Assembly: GCF_902652685.1 (NCBI RefSeq)
Contig: NZ_CACRUY010000005.1
Location: forward strand, 1-64,000
From: Mycobacterium sp. Marseille-P9652
GTDB taxonomy: Bacteria; Actinomycetota; Actinomycetes; Mycobacteriales; Mycobacteriaceae
Direction: 5' to 3'
DNA: 64,000 nucleotides
Part shown: positions 42,641 through 53,908 of the stretch, piece after piece
How the letters are laid out: each line of letters opens with the position of its first letter
Position numbering within the stretch: position 1 is the first letter of the stretch
Translations under genes and position numbers: made by a program
The notes under the pieces: generated by a model
Seen by the model: the letters and a program-made list of their open reading frames with translations, nothing else
Databases searched by the model: none
What the model was told of the DNA's origin: nothing

Positions 42641-42676
42641 AACGTTATCTGGACCCTAGGGACCGTAACGGTTAAC
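42639..42676. promoter_or_regulatory. GTAAC-type repeats between M23 peptidase and sucC
   Basis: ATAACGTTAT (42639-42648, a perfect palindrome), CCCTAGGG (about 42654) and GTAACGGTTAAC (42665-42676) lie in the divergent region. Repeated GTAAC half sites resemble MtrA response-regulator sites that control cell-wall hydrolases in actinobacteria. The remaining part, up to sucC (42889), shows no gene. Confidence 0.3.
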
Positions 42677-42888
42677 CGACGGCGCTGGCAACCTCGGCCG
42701 ACGATTCCGACCGGAATTGTGAACTGGATCACCTTCCATGCCAGCGGGTATGCCGTGACCTGTGCCACAACGGTGGACGCGACGGTAGCAGCCGTTCGAG
42801 GGGTGGATACAGTTCCTCCGTGCGAGTTGCCGTTACGGCACCGCCTACGTACTGGCCTAGCAGCAAGCCGAGCGAAGACAGTGAGCCC

Positions 42889-44052
<1,164 letters not shown>

Positions 44053-44064
44053 GGGAGCCAACAC

Positions 44065-44967
<903 letters not shown>

Positions 44968-45009
44968 ACGGAGGGGCTCCCCCCGAGGGGGGCCCACGGG
45001 CGAACGCAG

Positions 45010-45044
45010 AAGCCCCCGCACGCACGGCGTGTCGGGGGCTTTGG
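45010..45044 (+). terminator. intrinsic terminator of sucCD
   Basis: AAGCCCCCG (45010-45018) pairs with CGGGGGCTT (45033-45041) around a 14-nt loop and is followed by TTGGCGTCTT. It lies 43 bp after the sucD stop. A second GC-rich inverted repeat (GGGGCTCC/CCGAGGGG) precedes it. Confidence 0.85.
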
Positions 45045-45102
45045 CGTCTTGCGGGTGGCCCGGTTGGCGAGGCGCCGTCACCCTCAGGTAGATAGTTGAA
45101 CT

Positions 45103-46632
45103 ATGAATCTTGATCCGCGAACGCCGGTCGTCGTCGGCGTCGGGCAGGCCGCCGAGCGCATCGACGACCCCGACTACCGGGCGATGTCACCCGTGGAACT
45201 GGCCGCCGCCGCGGCCCAGGCAGCGCTCGCGGACTGTGGCGCCGACGTCGGTGCCGTGGCGGCCGCCGTCGACACCGTCGCCGGCGTGCGGCAATTCGAG
45301 ATCTCCGGACCGGTGGCCAGCGCCGTGCTCGGTCGGTCCAACAACTACCCGCGTTCGGTGGCCAAGCGCATCGGCGCCGACCCGGCCCGCGCGATCCTTG
45401 AGATCGTCGGCGGGCAGGGGCCCCAGCACCTGATCAGCGAGCTGGCCGGCGAGATCGCGGCGGGGCGCTCGCAGGCGGCCATGGTCTTCGGCTCCGACGC
45501 GACCTCCACCCTGCGGCACTTCGCCAAGGCCGACGACAAACCCGACTTCACCGAGACGGTGGACGGCGACCTCGAAGACCGCGGGACGGGAATCGAGAAA
45601 TTGATCTCGCGCTACACGGTCATCCACGGGCTGACCAGCGCCCCGATCCAGTACGGGCTGCTGGAGAACGCTCGACGCGCCGGAACCGGGCTGAGCCCTG
45701 CCGAGTACCTCCAAACGATGGGCGAACTGTTCGCGCCCTTCACCAAGATCGCCGCCAGCAATCCTTATGCCGCGGCGCCGGTCGAGCGCACCGTCGACGA
45801 GCTGACCACCGTGACCGAGACCAACCGGATGATCGCCGAGCCGTACCCCCGGCTGCTGGTCGCCCGCGACCAGGTCAACCAGGGCGCCGCCGCCCTGCTG
45901 ATGTCGGTGGAGTCGGCGCGCCGCCTCGGGGTGCCCGAGGACAACTGGGTGTACCTGCGCGGGCACGCCGACCTGGAGGAGCAGGCGCTGCTGGCGCGCC
46001 CCGACCTGGGGCGCGCGCCGTCGGCCGTGATGGCGGTGCGCGAGGCGCTGGTCATGGCCAACATCGGCATCGACGACGTCGCCACCTTCGACCTGTACAG
46101 CTGCTTTCCGGTGCCGGTGTTCAACATCTGCGACGGCATGGGGCTCGCCCCCGACGACCCCCGGGGCCTCACGCTGACCGGCGGGCTGCCGTTCTTCGGC
46201 GGCGCCGGCAACAACTACTCGATGCACGCCGTCGCGGAGACGGTGACCCAGATGCGCTCCGCGCCGGGCTCGTTCGGCCTCGTCGGCGCCAACGGCGGCA
46301 TCTTGAGCAAGTACTCGGTGGGCATCTACTCCACGACTCCGGGGCAGTGGGAGCCGGACCGCAGCCCGGCGTTGCAGGCGCAGGTCGCCGGCTGGCCGAC
46401 GCAACCGGTGACCGAGAGCGCCGACGGCCGCGGCGTCGTCGAGACCTACACCGTCCGGCGTGACGACGGGCGGCCTACCGGGATTATCATCGGCCGGCTG
46501 GACGACGGCAGCCGCTTCCTGTCGACCACCGAGGACGACGACCTGATCGCCCTGCTGATCGACGGGGATCCGCTCGGGCGTGCAGTGCGGGTGCGCTCGT
46601 TCGACTACGGCAACCGCTGCACGCTGGCCTGA
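45103..46632 (+). CDS. thiolase-superfamily protein lacking the usual active-site Cys
   Basis: A 509-residue protein. Residues 1-400 are a thiolase fold of the lipid-transfer/acetyl-CoA acetyltransferase-like type: RTPVVVGVGQAAERI at the start, GGAGNNYSMHAVAETVTQMR and GLVGANGGILSKYSVGIYST near its end. The normal nucleophile segment (NxxCxSG) appears as IVGGQGPQHLI, with no cysteine, so it may not catalyse a standard thiolysis. Residues 420-509 form an OB-like C-terminal domain (DDGRPTGIIIGRLDDGSRFL). Such proteins are often paired with side-chain degradation of sterols or fatty acids. It is not recalled at this place in M. tuberculosis. Confidence 0.78.
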   Translation: MNLDPRTPVVVGVGQAAERIDDPDYRAMSPVELAAAAAQAALADCGADVGAVAAAVDTVAGVRQFEISGPVASAVLGRSNNYPRSVAKRIGADPARAILEIVGGQGPQHLISELAGEIAAGRSQAAMVFGSDATSTLRHFAKADDKPDFTETVDGDLEDRGTGIEKLISRYTVIHGLTSAPIQYGLLENARRAGTGLSPAEYLQTMGELFAPFTKIAASNPYAAAPVERTVDELTTVTETNRMIAEPYPRLLVARDQVNQGAAALLMSVESARRLGVPEDNWVYLRGHADLEEQALLARPDLGRAPSAVMAVREALVMANIGIDDVATFDLYSCFPVPVFNICDGMGLAPDDPRGLTLTGGLPFFGGAGNNYSMHAVAETVTQMRSAPGSFGLVGANGGILSKYSVGIYSTTPGQWEPDRSPALQAQVAGWPTQPVTESADGRGVVETYTVRRDDGRPTGIIIGRLDDGSRFLSTTEDDDLIALLIDGDPLGRAVRVRSFDYGNRCTLA

Positions 46633-46644
46633 GCAGGCCGCGTT

Positions 46645-46703
46645 CCGCGACACGTAAACCACACGACACGCCGTGGAGGTACGCAATGGTTTACGTTTCG
46701 CGG
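46645..46703. terminator. hairpin between convergent thiolase-like and F420 genes
   Basis: ACGTAAACCA (46652-46661) and TGGTTTACGT (46687-46696) are perfect inverted copies. CCGCG (46645-46649) and CGCGG (46699-46703) extend the stem. It fills the gap between the two stops and probably ends both transcripts. Confidence 0.65.
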
Positions 46704-46719
46704 ATCCCCCGAGGAGTCG

Positions 46720-47568
46720 TCAGACCAGAGCCGCCAGCTTGCCGGCCAGCCGCTCCACGTAGGCGGCGATCTCGTCCTCGGACCGGTCGGGCAGGCCGAA
46801 GAGCACCTCGGTGACCCCGAGCTCGGCCCAGCGCGCCAGCTTCTCGGGGACGGGCTTGAAGTCCAGCGCGACGATCTGCGGGGCGCCGTCACGACCGGCG
46901 TCCGCCCAGACGTCCTGCAGCAGCTTCACCGGCTCGTCGATGTCGAAGTCGCGCGGCGTGGTGATCCAGCCGTCGGCGCTGCGGGCGATCCACTTGAAGT
47001 TCTTCTCGTTGCCGGCCGCGCCGACCAGGACGGGAATGTGCGATTGCACCGGCTTGGGCCACGCCCAGCTGGGGCCGAACTTCACGAACTCGCCGTCGTA
47101 CGCCGCCTCCTCCTCCGTCCACAGCGCCCGCATCGCCTCGATGTACTCGCGCAGCATGGTGCGGCGGCGGCCGGGCGGCACCCCGTGGTCGGCGAGTTCA
47201 TCGGTGTTCCAGCCGAACCCCACACCCAGGCTGACCCGCCCGCCTGACAGATGGTCGAGGGTGGCGATGCTTTTCGCCAGCGTGATCGGGTCGTGCTCGA
47301 CGGGCAGCGCCACCGCCGTCGACAGCCGCACCCGCGACGTCACGGCGCAGGCGGCACCCAGACTCACCCATGGGTCCAGCGTTCGCATGTAGCGGTCGTC
47401 GGGCAGGGACGCGTCACCCGTCGTCGGGTGGGCGGCCTCCCGCTTCACCGGGATGTGCGTGTGTTCCGGCACGTAGAACGTCGTGAAGCCGTGGTCGTCG
47501 GCGAGCTTGGCGGCCGTCGCCGGCGAGATGCCGCGGTCGCTGGTGAAAAGTACGAGGCCGTAGTCCAT
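46720..47568 (-). CDS. F420-type luciferase-like oxidoreductase (Rv0953c-like)
   Basis: A 282-residue luciferase-like barrel from ATG 47568, the length recalled for Rv0953c. Marks are MDYGLVLFTSDRGISPATAA, FTTFYVPEHTHIPV, GGRVSLGVGFGWNTDELADH and IPVLVGAAGNEKNFKWIARS. The fold and insertion pattern suit F420 use. A perfect KstR-like palindrome ends only 10 bp before the start codon (47578-47591), so repressor binding would block the promoter. The longer frame upstream of 47568 is a shadow of the neighbouring membrane protein. The substrate is unknown; a sterol or acyl-CoA link is inferred from the operator. Confidence 0.88.
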   Translation of the reverse strand: MDYGLVLFTSDRGISPATAAKLADDHGFTTFYVPEHTHIPVKREAAHPTTGDASLPDDRYMRTLDPWVSLGAACAVTSRVRLSTAVALPVEHDPITLAKSIATLDHLSGGRVSLGVGFGWNTDELADHGVPPGRRRTMLREYIEAMRALWTEEEAAYDGEFVKFGPSWAWPKPVQSHIPVLVGAAGNEKNFKWIARSADGWITTPRDFDIDEPVKLLQDVWADAGRDGAPQIVALDFKPVPEKLARWAELGVTEVLFGLPDRSEDEIAAYVERLAGKLAALV

Positions 47569-47577
47569 GTCCAGAAT

Positions 47578-47591
47578 TAGAACGTGTTCTA
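47578..47591. promoter_or_regulatory. KstR-like operator
   Basis: TAGAACGTGTTCTA, identical to the site at 27972. It ends 10 bp from the F420 oxidoreductase start and is about 170 bp before the divergent 34-kDa-antigen-like gene. It fits TnnAACnnGTTnnA exactly. Confidence 0.7.
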
Positions 47592-47763
47592 GCTGCGCGG
47601 GGCAAGCGGGCCCGCCGTCCGGCGGGGCGGTCGGCCCGGCGGGGCCCTCCGCGCGTGCGCTAGCGTGGTTGGTCGATCGCGTCTTACGGGGAGGCGGCGC
47701 GGCGGGGAGCACAGCGTCGGACCCCATCGGTACTTCGAGGCACTGGAAGCAACAGGAGGACTC

Positions 47764-48696
47764 ATGACCTACTCGCCCGGTAGTCCCGGATACCCACCCT
47801 CTCAGCCCGGCGGCTCGTACGCGGGCAATTCGCCGTCCTTCACCAAGGACGACGACGGCAAGAGCAAGTTGCCGCTGTACCTGACCATCGCCGTCGCGGC
47901 CCTCGGGTTCCTGGCCTACCTGGCCAGCTTCGGGCCGATCTTCACGGTCAACGTCGACATCGGCAACGGCGTGTCCGGCGAGGGCACCACGGTCGGCGTG
48001 TCCCTGGCGGTGATCGCGGCGCTGTTGGCTGGCCTGCTCGCCGCCGTCAGCCTGGTGCCCAAGGCGAAGACGTACGTGGCGGTGACCGCCGTGCTGGCGG
48101 TGCTCGCCCTGCTGCTGCTGGTCTCCGCGGTGGTCAACACCGGCAACGGCGTCTCCATCGGCTGGGGGCTGTGGCTCGTGCTGGTCGCCGTCGTGCTCGA
48201 GGCGCTCGCGGCCGTCGGCGCGCTGCTCCTCGACGCCGGGGTCATCACCCCGCCGGCGCCGCGGCCCAAGTACGACCCGTACGCCGGCCAGTACGGCCAA
48301 TACGGGCAGTACGGCCAGTACGGCCAGCAGCCCTACTACGGTCAGCCGGGCCCGCAGTCCCACAACCCGCAGCAGCAGGGCTACGGGGCGCAGTACGGCG
48401 GCTACCCGTCGAGCCAGGCTCCGACCCAGAGCGCGATCCCGACCACCGGCGGCTTCGCCGCCCAGCCGCAGTCCGGCCCGCAGCCCTCGGCGCAGCACCA
48501 CGGGACGAACACCCCGCCGACCGGGTTCCCCAGCTTCAGCCCGCCGCCCTCGGCCGGCTCCGGCGCGTCGGGTTCGGAAGCGGGGTCGGCCCCGGCCAAC
48601 TACTCCGGCCAGTCCAATCCCTCCGAGGGCCAGCAGAACTTCGGTCAGGGTCAGCAGCAGTCGCCTTCGTCACCCTCCGGGCCCGCGCCGTCGTAA
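47764..48696 (+). CDS. 34-kDa-antigen-like membrane protein (Rv0954-like, DUF5336)
   Basis: ATG 47764 follows ACAGGAGGACT. The 310-residue protein has a short Pro/Gly/Ser-rich N-terminus, four membrane helices at about 38-60, 75-98, 103-123 and 130-155, then a long low-complexity tail beginning [10 protein letters not shown] with tandem QYGQ units and rich in Gln, Pro, Gly and Ser. This is the layout of the mycobacterial 34-kDa antigen. Rv0954 has been linked to the cell-division network, and perM follows 39 bp downstream. The tail is probably cytosolic and disordered. The QYGQ repeat number may vary between strains. Confidence 0.87.
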   Translation: MTYSPGSPGYPPSQPGGSYAGNSPSFTKDDDGKSKLPLYLTIAVAALGFLAYLASFGPIFTVNVDIGNGVSGEGTTVGVSLAVIAALLAGLLAAVSLVPKAKTYVAVTAVLAVLALLLLVSAVVNTGNGVSIGWGLWLVLVAVVLEALAAVGALLLDAGVITPPAPRPKYDPYAGQYGQYGQYGQYGQQPYYGQPGPQSHNPQQQGYGAQYGGYPSSQAPTQSAIPTTGGFAAQPQSGPQPSAQHHGTNTPPTGFPSFSPPPSAGSGASGSEAGSAPANYSGQSNPSEGQQNFGQGQQQSPSSPSGPAPS

Positions 48697-48735
48697 CCGC
48701 GCGCTTCCGCGCCTAGCCGGGGACGTGCGCCTAGC

Positions 48736-50055
48736 GTGACACGGGTGGAGGACAACCGGGCTGCGGGCGCTCGCCAGGCGCGTGACCTGGTCCGGGTTGC
48801 GTTCGGCCCGGCGGTGGTGGCGCTGGTCGTCATCGCCGCCGTCACGCTGATCCAGTTGCTGATCGCCAACAGCGACATGACCGGCGCCCTGGGCGCCATC
48901 GCCAGCATGTGGCTCGGCGTGCACCAGGTGCCGATCTCGATCGGCGGCCACGAACTGGGCGTGCTGCCGCTGCTGCCCGCGCTGCTGATGGTGTGGGGTA
49001 CGGCGCGCAGCACGGCGCGCGCCACCTCGCCGTCTTCGTCGTGGCTGGTGGTGCGCTGGGTGATCGCGTCGGCGCTGGGCGGACCGCTGCTGATGGCGGC
49101 GATCGCGCTGGCGGTCATCCACGACGCCTCGTCGGTGATCACCGAACTCCAGACGCCCAGCGCCCTGCGCGCGTTCGTCAGCGTGCTCGTGGTGCACGCG
49201 ACCGGCGCGGCCATCGGGATCTGGTCCCGGGTGGGACGGCGGGCGCTGGCCGCGTCGCCGTTGCCGAACTGGCTGGGCGACTCGCTGCGCGCCGCGGCCG
49301 CGGGGGTGTTGGCGTTGCTCGGGCTGTCCGGCATGGTGACGGCCGGGTCACTGGTCGTGCACTGGGCGACGATGCAGGAGCTCTACGGCATCACCGACTC
49401 GATCTTCGGCCAGTTCAGCCTCACCCTGCTCTCGATCCTGTACGCGCCCAACGTGATCGTCGGCACCTCGGCGGTCGCGGTCGGTTCGAGCGCGCACCTC
49501 GGCTTCGCGACGTTCAGCTCGTTCACCGTGTTCGGCGGCGACATCCCGGCCCTGCCGATCCTGGCCGCGGTGCCCAGGCCGCCGCTCGGGCCGGTGTGGG
49601 TGGCGCTGCTGATCGTCGGCGCCTCGTCGGGCGTGGCCGTCGGGCAACAGTGCGCGCGGCGCGCTCTCCCGCTCGTCGCGGCCACGGCGAAGCTGCTGAT
49701 CGCCTCGGCGGTCGGGGCGGCCACGATGTCCCTGCTCGCGTATGGCGGCAGCGGGCGGCTGGGCAACTTTGGCGACGTGGGCGTCGACCAGGGCACCTTG
49801 GTGGGCGGGGTGTTCTTCTGGTTCGCAGCGGTCGGCGGGGCGACGGTGTTCCTGGCCGGCGGTATCCGGCGGCGGCCGAGGCGGCCCCGGCCCAAGCCCC
49901 AGCCCATGCCCGTCGCGGCCGAAGAACCGGCCGACTTCGCGGGCGTCTTCGAGGGCGAGGAAACCGTCGTCGAGGACGCCGCCGAAGCCGAGGTTCCCGA
50001 GACGGTCGACGGTGAAGCCCCGCCGCCCGAGGAACCCGAGCGCCGGCCCGACTGA
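48736..50055 (+). CDS. perM: integral membrane protein PerM (Rv0955-like)
   Basis: A 439-residue protein from GTG 48736 with about nine membrane helices ([20 protein letters not shown] onwards; [20 protein letters not shown] in the middle; [20 protein letters not shown] at the end) and an acidic cytosolic tail of about 60 residues rich in Glu, Pro and Val. It matches Rv0955/PerM, reported to support persistence and to stabilise the divisome protein FtsB. It follows the Rv0954-like gene closely, consistent with a shared role in division. The downstream gap (50056-50175) contains a strong hairpin. Confidence 0.88.
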   Translation: MTRVEDNRAAGARQARDLVRVAFGPAVVALVVIAAVTLIQLLIANSDMTGALGAIASMWLGVHQVPISIGGHELGVLPLLPALLMVWGTARSTARATSPSSSWLVVRWVIASALGGPLLMAAIALAVIHDASSVITELQTPSALRAFVSVLVVHATGAAIGIWSRVGRRALAASPLPNWLGDSLRAAAAGVLALLGLSGMVTAGSLVVHWATMQELYGITDSIFGQFSLTLLSILYAPNVIVGTSAVAVGSSAHLGFATFSSFTVFGGDIPALPILAAVPRPPLGPVWVALLIVGASSGVAVGQQCARRALPLVAATAKLLIASAVGAATMSLLAYGGSGRLGNFGDVGVDQGTLVGGVFFWFAAVGGATVFLAGGIRRRPRRPRPKPQPMPVAAEEPADFAGVFEGEETVVEDAAEAEVPETVDGEAPPPEEPERRPD

Positions 50056-50087
50056 GCAGGTAGCGATCGAGCCCGCGGTGACGGCAT

Positions 50088-50144
50088 CGAGCCTGCGCGC
50101 AGCGCGTCGACACGCCGGGGGGCAACGCGCTGGACGCAGGCTCG
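50088..50144. terminator. long hairpin between perM and purN
   Basis: CGAGCCTGCG (50088-50097) and CGCAGGCTCG (50135-50144) are perfect inverted copies. Inside them CAGCGCGT and ACGCGCTG also pair, giving an 18-bp stem with a 2-nt internal loop. It may terminate perM or be a dispersed palindromic element. There is no T-tract. Confidence 0.6.
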
Positions 50145-50175
50145 GCGCAATGAGCCTCACCAGTAGGCTCGCCGT

Positions 50176-50823
50176 GTGCAAGAACCGCTCCGCGTGCCCC
50201 CCAGTGCACCGGCGCGGGTCGTGGTCCTGGCCTCGGGCGCGGGCTCGTTGCTGCGTTCGCTACTCGACGCCGCCGTCGGCGACTACCCGGCCCGGGTCGT
50301 CGCCGTCGGCGCCGATCGCGACTGCCCGGCCGTCGACATCGCGGCGACGGCGTCGCTGCCCACCTACACCGTCCGGCTGCGCGAGCACCCCGACCGCACC
50401 GCCTGGGACAGCGCCATCACCGCCGCCACCGCCGCCCACGCGCCGGACCTGATCGTCTCTGCGGGATTCATGAAAATCCTTGGCCCGCAGTTTCTTTCGC
50501 AATTCTATGGGCGCGTCATCAACACCCACCCGGCCCTGCTGCCGGCGTTCCCCGGCGCGCACGGCGTGGCCGACGCGCTGGCCTACGGCGTCAAGGTCAC
50601 GGGCTGTACGGTGCACCTGGTGGATGCCGGGACGGACACCGGACCGATACTGGCGCAGCAATCCGTTCCGGTGCTCGACGGCGACACCGACGAGACTCTG
50701 CACGAGCGCATCAAGGTCGTCGAACGCGGGCTGCTGGTGGAGGTGGTGGCCGCGATCGCGACGGGCGGCCTGACGCTGGTCGGAAGACAAGCGACGATCG
50801 GACGAAAGGTGACGAACCCATGA
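50176..50823 (+). CDS. purN: phosphoribosylglycinamide formyltransferase
   Basis: A 215-residue GAR transformylase from GTG 50176. The phosphate-binding start [19 protein letters not shown] is present, as are the catalytic residues Asn, His and Asp in [14 protein letters not shown] and [14 protein letters not shown]. It transfers a formyl group from 10-formyl-tetrahydrofolate to GAR in the third step of purine synthesis. The stop overlaps purH by 4 bp (ATGA), so the two are co-translated. Confidence 0.96.
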   Translation: MQEPLRVPPSAPARVVVLASGAGSLLRSLLDAAVGDYPARVVAVGADRDCPAVDIAATASLPTYTVRLREHPDRTAWDSAITAATAAHAPDLIVSAGFMKILGPQFLSQFYGRVINTHPALLPAFPGAHGVADALAYGVKVTGCTVHLVDAGTDTGPILAQQSVPVLDGDTDETLHERIKVVERGLLVEVVAAIATGGLTLVGRQATIGRKVTNP

Positions 50824-52403
50824 GCACCGACGACTGGCGCGATGCGGCGAGAAGGCCCATCCGCCGCGCCCTGATCAGCGTGTACGACAAGACCGGGCTC
50901 ATCGATCTCGCGCGCGGTCTGACCGCGGTGGGCGTCGAAATCGTCTCGACGGGGTCGACCGCGAAGACCATTGCCGAGAAAGGGATTCCGGTCACGCGCG
51001 TGGAGGAGCTGACCGGCTTTCCCGAAGTGCTCGACGGCCGGGTGAAGACCCTGCACCCGCGGGTCCACGCCGGTCTGCTCGCCGACCTGCGCAAGCCGGA
51101 GCACGCGACGGCGCTCGAGGAGCTCGGGATCGCGGCGTTCGAGCTGGTCGTCGTCAACCTCTATCCGTTCAGTGAAACCGTCGACTCGGGGGCCAGCATC
51201 GACGAGTGCGTCGAGCAGATCGACATCGGCGGGCCGTCGATGGTGCGGGCGGCCGCCAAAAACCATCCCAGCGTGGCGGTGGTCACCGACCCGCGCGGAT
51301 ACGACGGCGTGCTGGCCGCGATCCGCCACGGCGGTTTCACCCTCGGGGAGCGCAAAAGGCTGGCCGCCCTGGCGTTTCAGCACACCGCGGAGTACGACAT
51401 CGCGGTCGCCGGCTGGATGGAGTCGACGCTGGCGCCCGAGCATCCCCCGACGGCGTTTCCCCGATGGCTCGGCCGCAGCTGGCGCCGCGAGGCCATGCTG
51501 CGCTACGGCGAGAACCCGCACCAGCAGGCGGCACTGTACAGCGACCCCGGAGCGTGGCCCGGCCTGGCGCAGGCCGAGCAGCTGCACGGAAAAGAGATGT
51601 CCTACAACAACTTCACCGACGCCGACGCGGCCTGGCGGGCCGCCTTCGACCACGAGCAGATCTGCGTGGCGATCATCAAGCACGCCAATCCCTGTGGGAT
51701 CGCGACCTCGTCGGTGTCGGTCGCCGACGCGCACCGCAAGGCGCACGAATGCGACCCGCTGAGCGCGTTCGGCGGGGTGATCGCGTCCAACACCGAGGTG
51801 AGCGTGGAGATGGCCGAGTATGTGAGCACCATCTTCACCGAGGTCATCATCGCGCCCGCCTACGCGCCCGGGGCCCTCGAGGCGCTGACGCGCAAGAAGA
51901 ACATCCGGGTGCTCGTCGCCTCCGAGCCGCTGACGGGCGGCACCGAACTGCGGCCGATCAGCGGTGGCCTGTTGGTGCAGCAACGCGACGAACTCGACGC
52001 CCATGGCGACAACCCGGCCAACTGGACACTCGCCGCCGGCTCGCCGGCCGACCCGGCCACGCTGAGCGACCTCGTCTTCGCGTGGCGCTCCTGCCGGGCG
52101 GTCAAGTCGAACGCGATCGTCATCGCCGGGGGCGGCGCCACGATCGGGGTGGGCATGGGCCAGGTGAACCGCGTCGACGCCGCCCGGCTGGCGGTCGAGC
52201 GGGGCGGTGACCGGGTCCGGGGCGCGGTCGCGGCGTCCGACGCGTTCTTCCCGTTCCCGGACGGGCTCGAAACGCTGGCGGCCGCCGGCGTCAAGGCGGT
52301 GGTGCATCCGGGCGGCTCGGTGCGCGACGACGAGGTGACCGCCGCGGCGGCCGGCGCGGGCCTCACCCTCTACCTGACGGGCGCTCGTCACTTCGCGCAC
52401 TGA
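50820..52403 (+). CDS. purH: bifunctional AICAR transformylase/IMP cyclohydrolase
   Basis: A 527-residue enzyme for the last two steps of IMP synthesis. Residues 1-200 are the IMP cyclohydrolase (MGS-like) domain: [30 protein letters not shown] and [16 protein letters not shown]. The remainder is the AICAR transformylase with the KHANPCG catalytic motif, the [13 protein letters not shown] segment and the ending [20 protein letters not shown]. Cytosolic. It follows purN with a 4-bp overlap. The gap to the next gene (52404-52525) contains no obvious hairpin. Confidence 0.97.
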   Translation: MSTDDWRDAARRPIRRALISVYDKTGLIDLARGLTAVGVEIVSTGSTAKTIAEKGIPVTRVEELTGFPEVLDGRVKTLHPRVHAGLLADLRKPEHATALEELGIAAFELVVVNLYPFSETVDSGASIDECVEQIDIGGPSMVRAAAKNHPSVAVVTDPRGYDGVLAAIRHGGFTLGERKRLAALAFQHTAEYDIAVAGWMESTLAPEHPPTAFPRWLGRSWRREAMLRYGENPHQQAALYSDPGAWPGLAQAEQLHGKEMSYNNFTDADAAWRAAFDHEQICVAIIKHANPCGIATSSVSVADAHRKAHECDPLSAFGGVIASNTEVSVEMAEYVSTIFTEVIIAPAYAPGALEALTRKKNIRVLVASEPLTGGTELRPISGGLLVQQRDELDAHGDNPANWTLAAGSPADPATLSDLVFAWRSCRAVKSNAIVIAGGGATIGVGMGQVNRVDAARLAVERGGDRVRGAVAASDAFFPFPDGLETLAAAGVKAVVHPGGSVRDDEVTAAAAGAGLTLYLTGARHFAH

Positions 52404-52525
52404 GCGTCAAACGTTGCCTCGACTGCTGACGGTTGCGCGATGCACGGAATTCGCGCGGGTGTCAATAAGCGGGCGGTGAACAACGCGCACATGACTCATG
52501 CCCTGGCACGCCGTAGCGTGGAGTG

Positions 52526-53908
52526 GTGACAACTCCGACTCATCTGCCCCGCACCGTCGGCGAACTGCGCGCCGCAGGCCACCGCGAACGGGGAGTCAAG
52601 CAGGAAATCCGGGAGAACCTCCTCGCCGCGCTCGCGAAGGGGGACGACGTCTGGCCGGGCATCCTGGGCTTCGAGGACACCGTCTTGCCGCAGGTCGAAC
52701 GGGCGCTGATCGCCGGTCACGACTTCGTGCTGCTCGGCGAGCGCGGTCAGGGCAAGACACGGCTGCTGCGGGCGCTGGTCGGACTGCTGGACGAGTGGAC
52801 GCCGGTGATCGCCGGGGCGGAACTGGGCGAACACCCCTACTCGCCGATCACCCCGGAGTCGATCCGCAAGGCCGCCACGCTGGGCGACGACCTTCCGGTG
52901 GAGTGGAAGCATCGCAGCGAGCGCTACACCGAAAAGCTGGCCACGCCCGACACCAGCGTCGCCGACCTGGTCGGCGACATCGACCCGATCAAGGTCGCCG
53001 AGGGCCGCAGCCTCGGTGACCCGGAAACCATCGCGTACGGGCTGATCCCGCGCGCCCACCGCGGGATCGTCGCGGTCAACGAACTGCCCGACCTCGCCGA
53101 GCGCATCCAGGTGTCGATGCTCAACGTGATGGAGGAACGCGACATCCAGGTCCGCGGCTACACGCTGCGGCTCCCGCTCGACGTGCTGGTGGTCGCCAGC
53201 GCGAACCCCGAGGACTACACCAACCGCGGCCGCATCATCACGCCGCTGAAGGACCGCTTCGGCGCCGAGATCCGCACCCACTACCCGCTGGAGCTCGAGG
53301 CCGAGGTGGGGGTCATCGCGCAGGAGGCGCACCTGAGCGCGCAGGTGCCGGACTACCTGATGCAGGTGATCGCGCGCTTCGCCCGGTATCTGCGCGAGTC
53401 GAACTCGGTCGACCAGCGGTCCGGGGTGTCGGCGCGGTTCGCGATCGCGGCGGCCGAGACGGTGGCCGCCTCGGCCCGGCACCGCGGCGCGGTGCTGGGC
53501 GAGACGGACCCGGTGGCCCGTGTCGTCGACCTCGGAACCGTCATCGACGTGCTGCGCGGGAAACTCGAATTCGAGTCGGGCGAGGAGGGGCGCGAGCAGG
53601 CGGTGCTCGAGCACCTGCTGCGGCGCGCGACCGCCGACACGGCCTCGCGCGTGCTCGGCGGCATCGACGTCGGTTCGCTGGTCTCCGCCGTGGAGCGGGG
53701 GTCCGCGGTGACCACCGGCGAGCGGGTGCCGGCCAAGGACGTGCTGGCCGCGGTGGGAGAGTTGCCGGTCGTCGACCGGATCGCGACCAAGCTCAACGCC
53801 CAATCGGTGGGTGAGCGCGCCGCGGCGCTGGAACTGGCGCTCGAGGCGCTGTATCTCGCCAAGCGGATCGACAAGGTGTCCGGAGAGGGTCAAACCGTTT
53901 ATGGCTAA
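52526..53908 (+). CDS. MoxR/Mg-chelatase-like AAA+ ATPase (Rv0958-like)
   Basis: A 460-residue AAA+ ATPase; tandem GTG codons at 52523 and 52526 are both possible. The Walker A motif is LGERGQGKTRLL (about residue 70), the Walker B region is HRGIVAVNELPDL, and sensor 1 is VVASANPEDYTNRGRIITPL. It resembles magnesium-chelatase subunit I, but its pairing with a VWA protein marks a MoxR-VWA-type chaperone or metal-insertion system rather than chlorophyll synthesis. It overlaps the VWA gene by 8 bp. The target protein is unknown. Confidence 0.88.
   Translation: MTTPTHLPRTVGELRAAGHRERGVKQEIRENLLAALAKGDDVWPGILGFEDTVLPQVERALIAGHDFVLLGERGQGKTRLLRALVGLLDEWTPVIAGAELGEHPYSPITPESIRKAATLGDDLPVEWKHRSERYTEKLATPDTSVADLVGDIDPIKVAEGRSLGDPETIAYGLIPRAHRGIVAVNELPDLAERIQVSMLNVMEERDIQVRGYTLRLPLDVLVVASANPEDYTNRGRIITPLKDRFGAEIRTHYPLELEAEVGVIAQEAHLSAQVPDYLMQVIARFARYLRESNSVDQRSGVSARFAIAAAETVAASARHRGAVLGETDPVARVVDLGTVIDVLRGKLEFESGEEGREQAVLEHLLRRATADTASRVLGGIDVGSLVSAVERGSAVTTGERVPAKDVLAAVGELPVVDRIATKLNAQSVGERAAALELALEALYLAKRIDKVSGEGQTVYG

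Noticed and set aside
46720-48501. 593-residue frame extending the Rv0953c-like gene
   Set aside because: The extension is antisense to the Rv0954-like gene; the ATG at 47568 gives the expected length.
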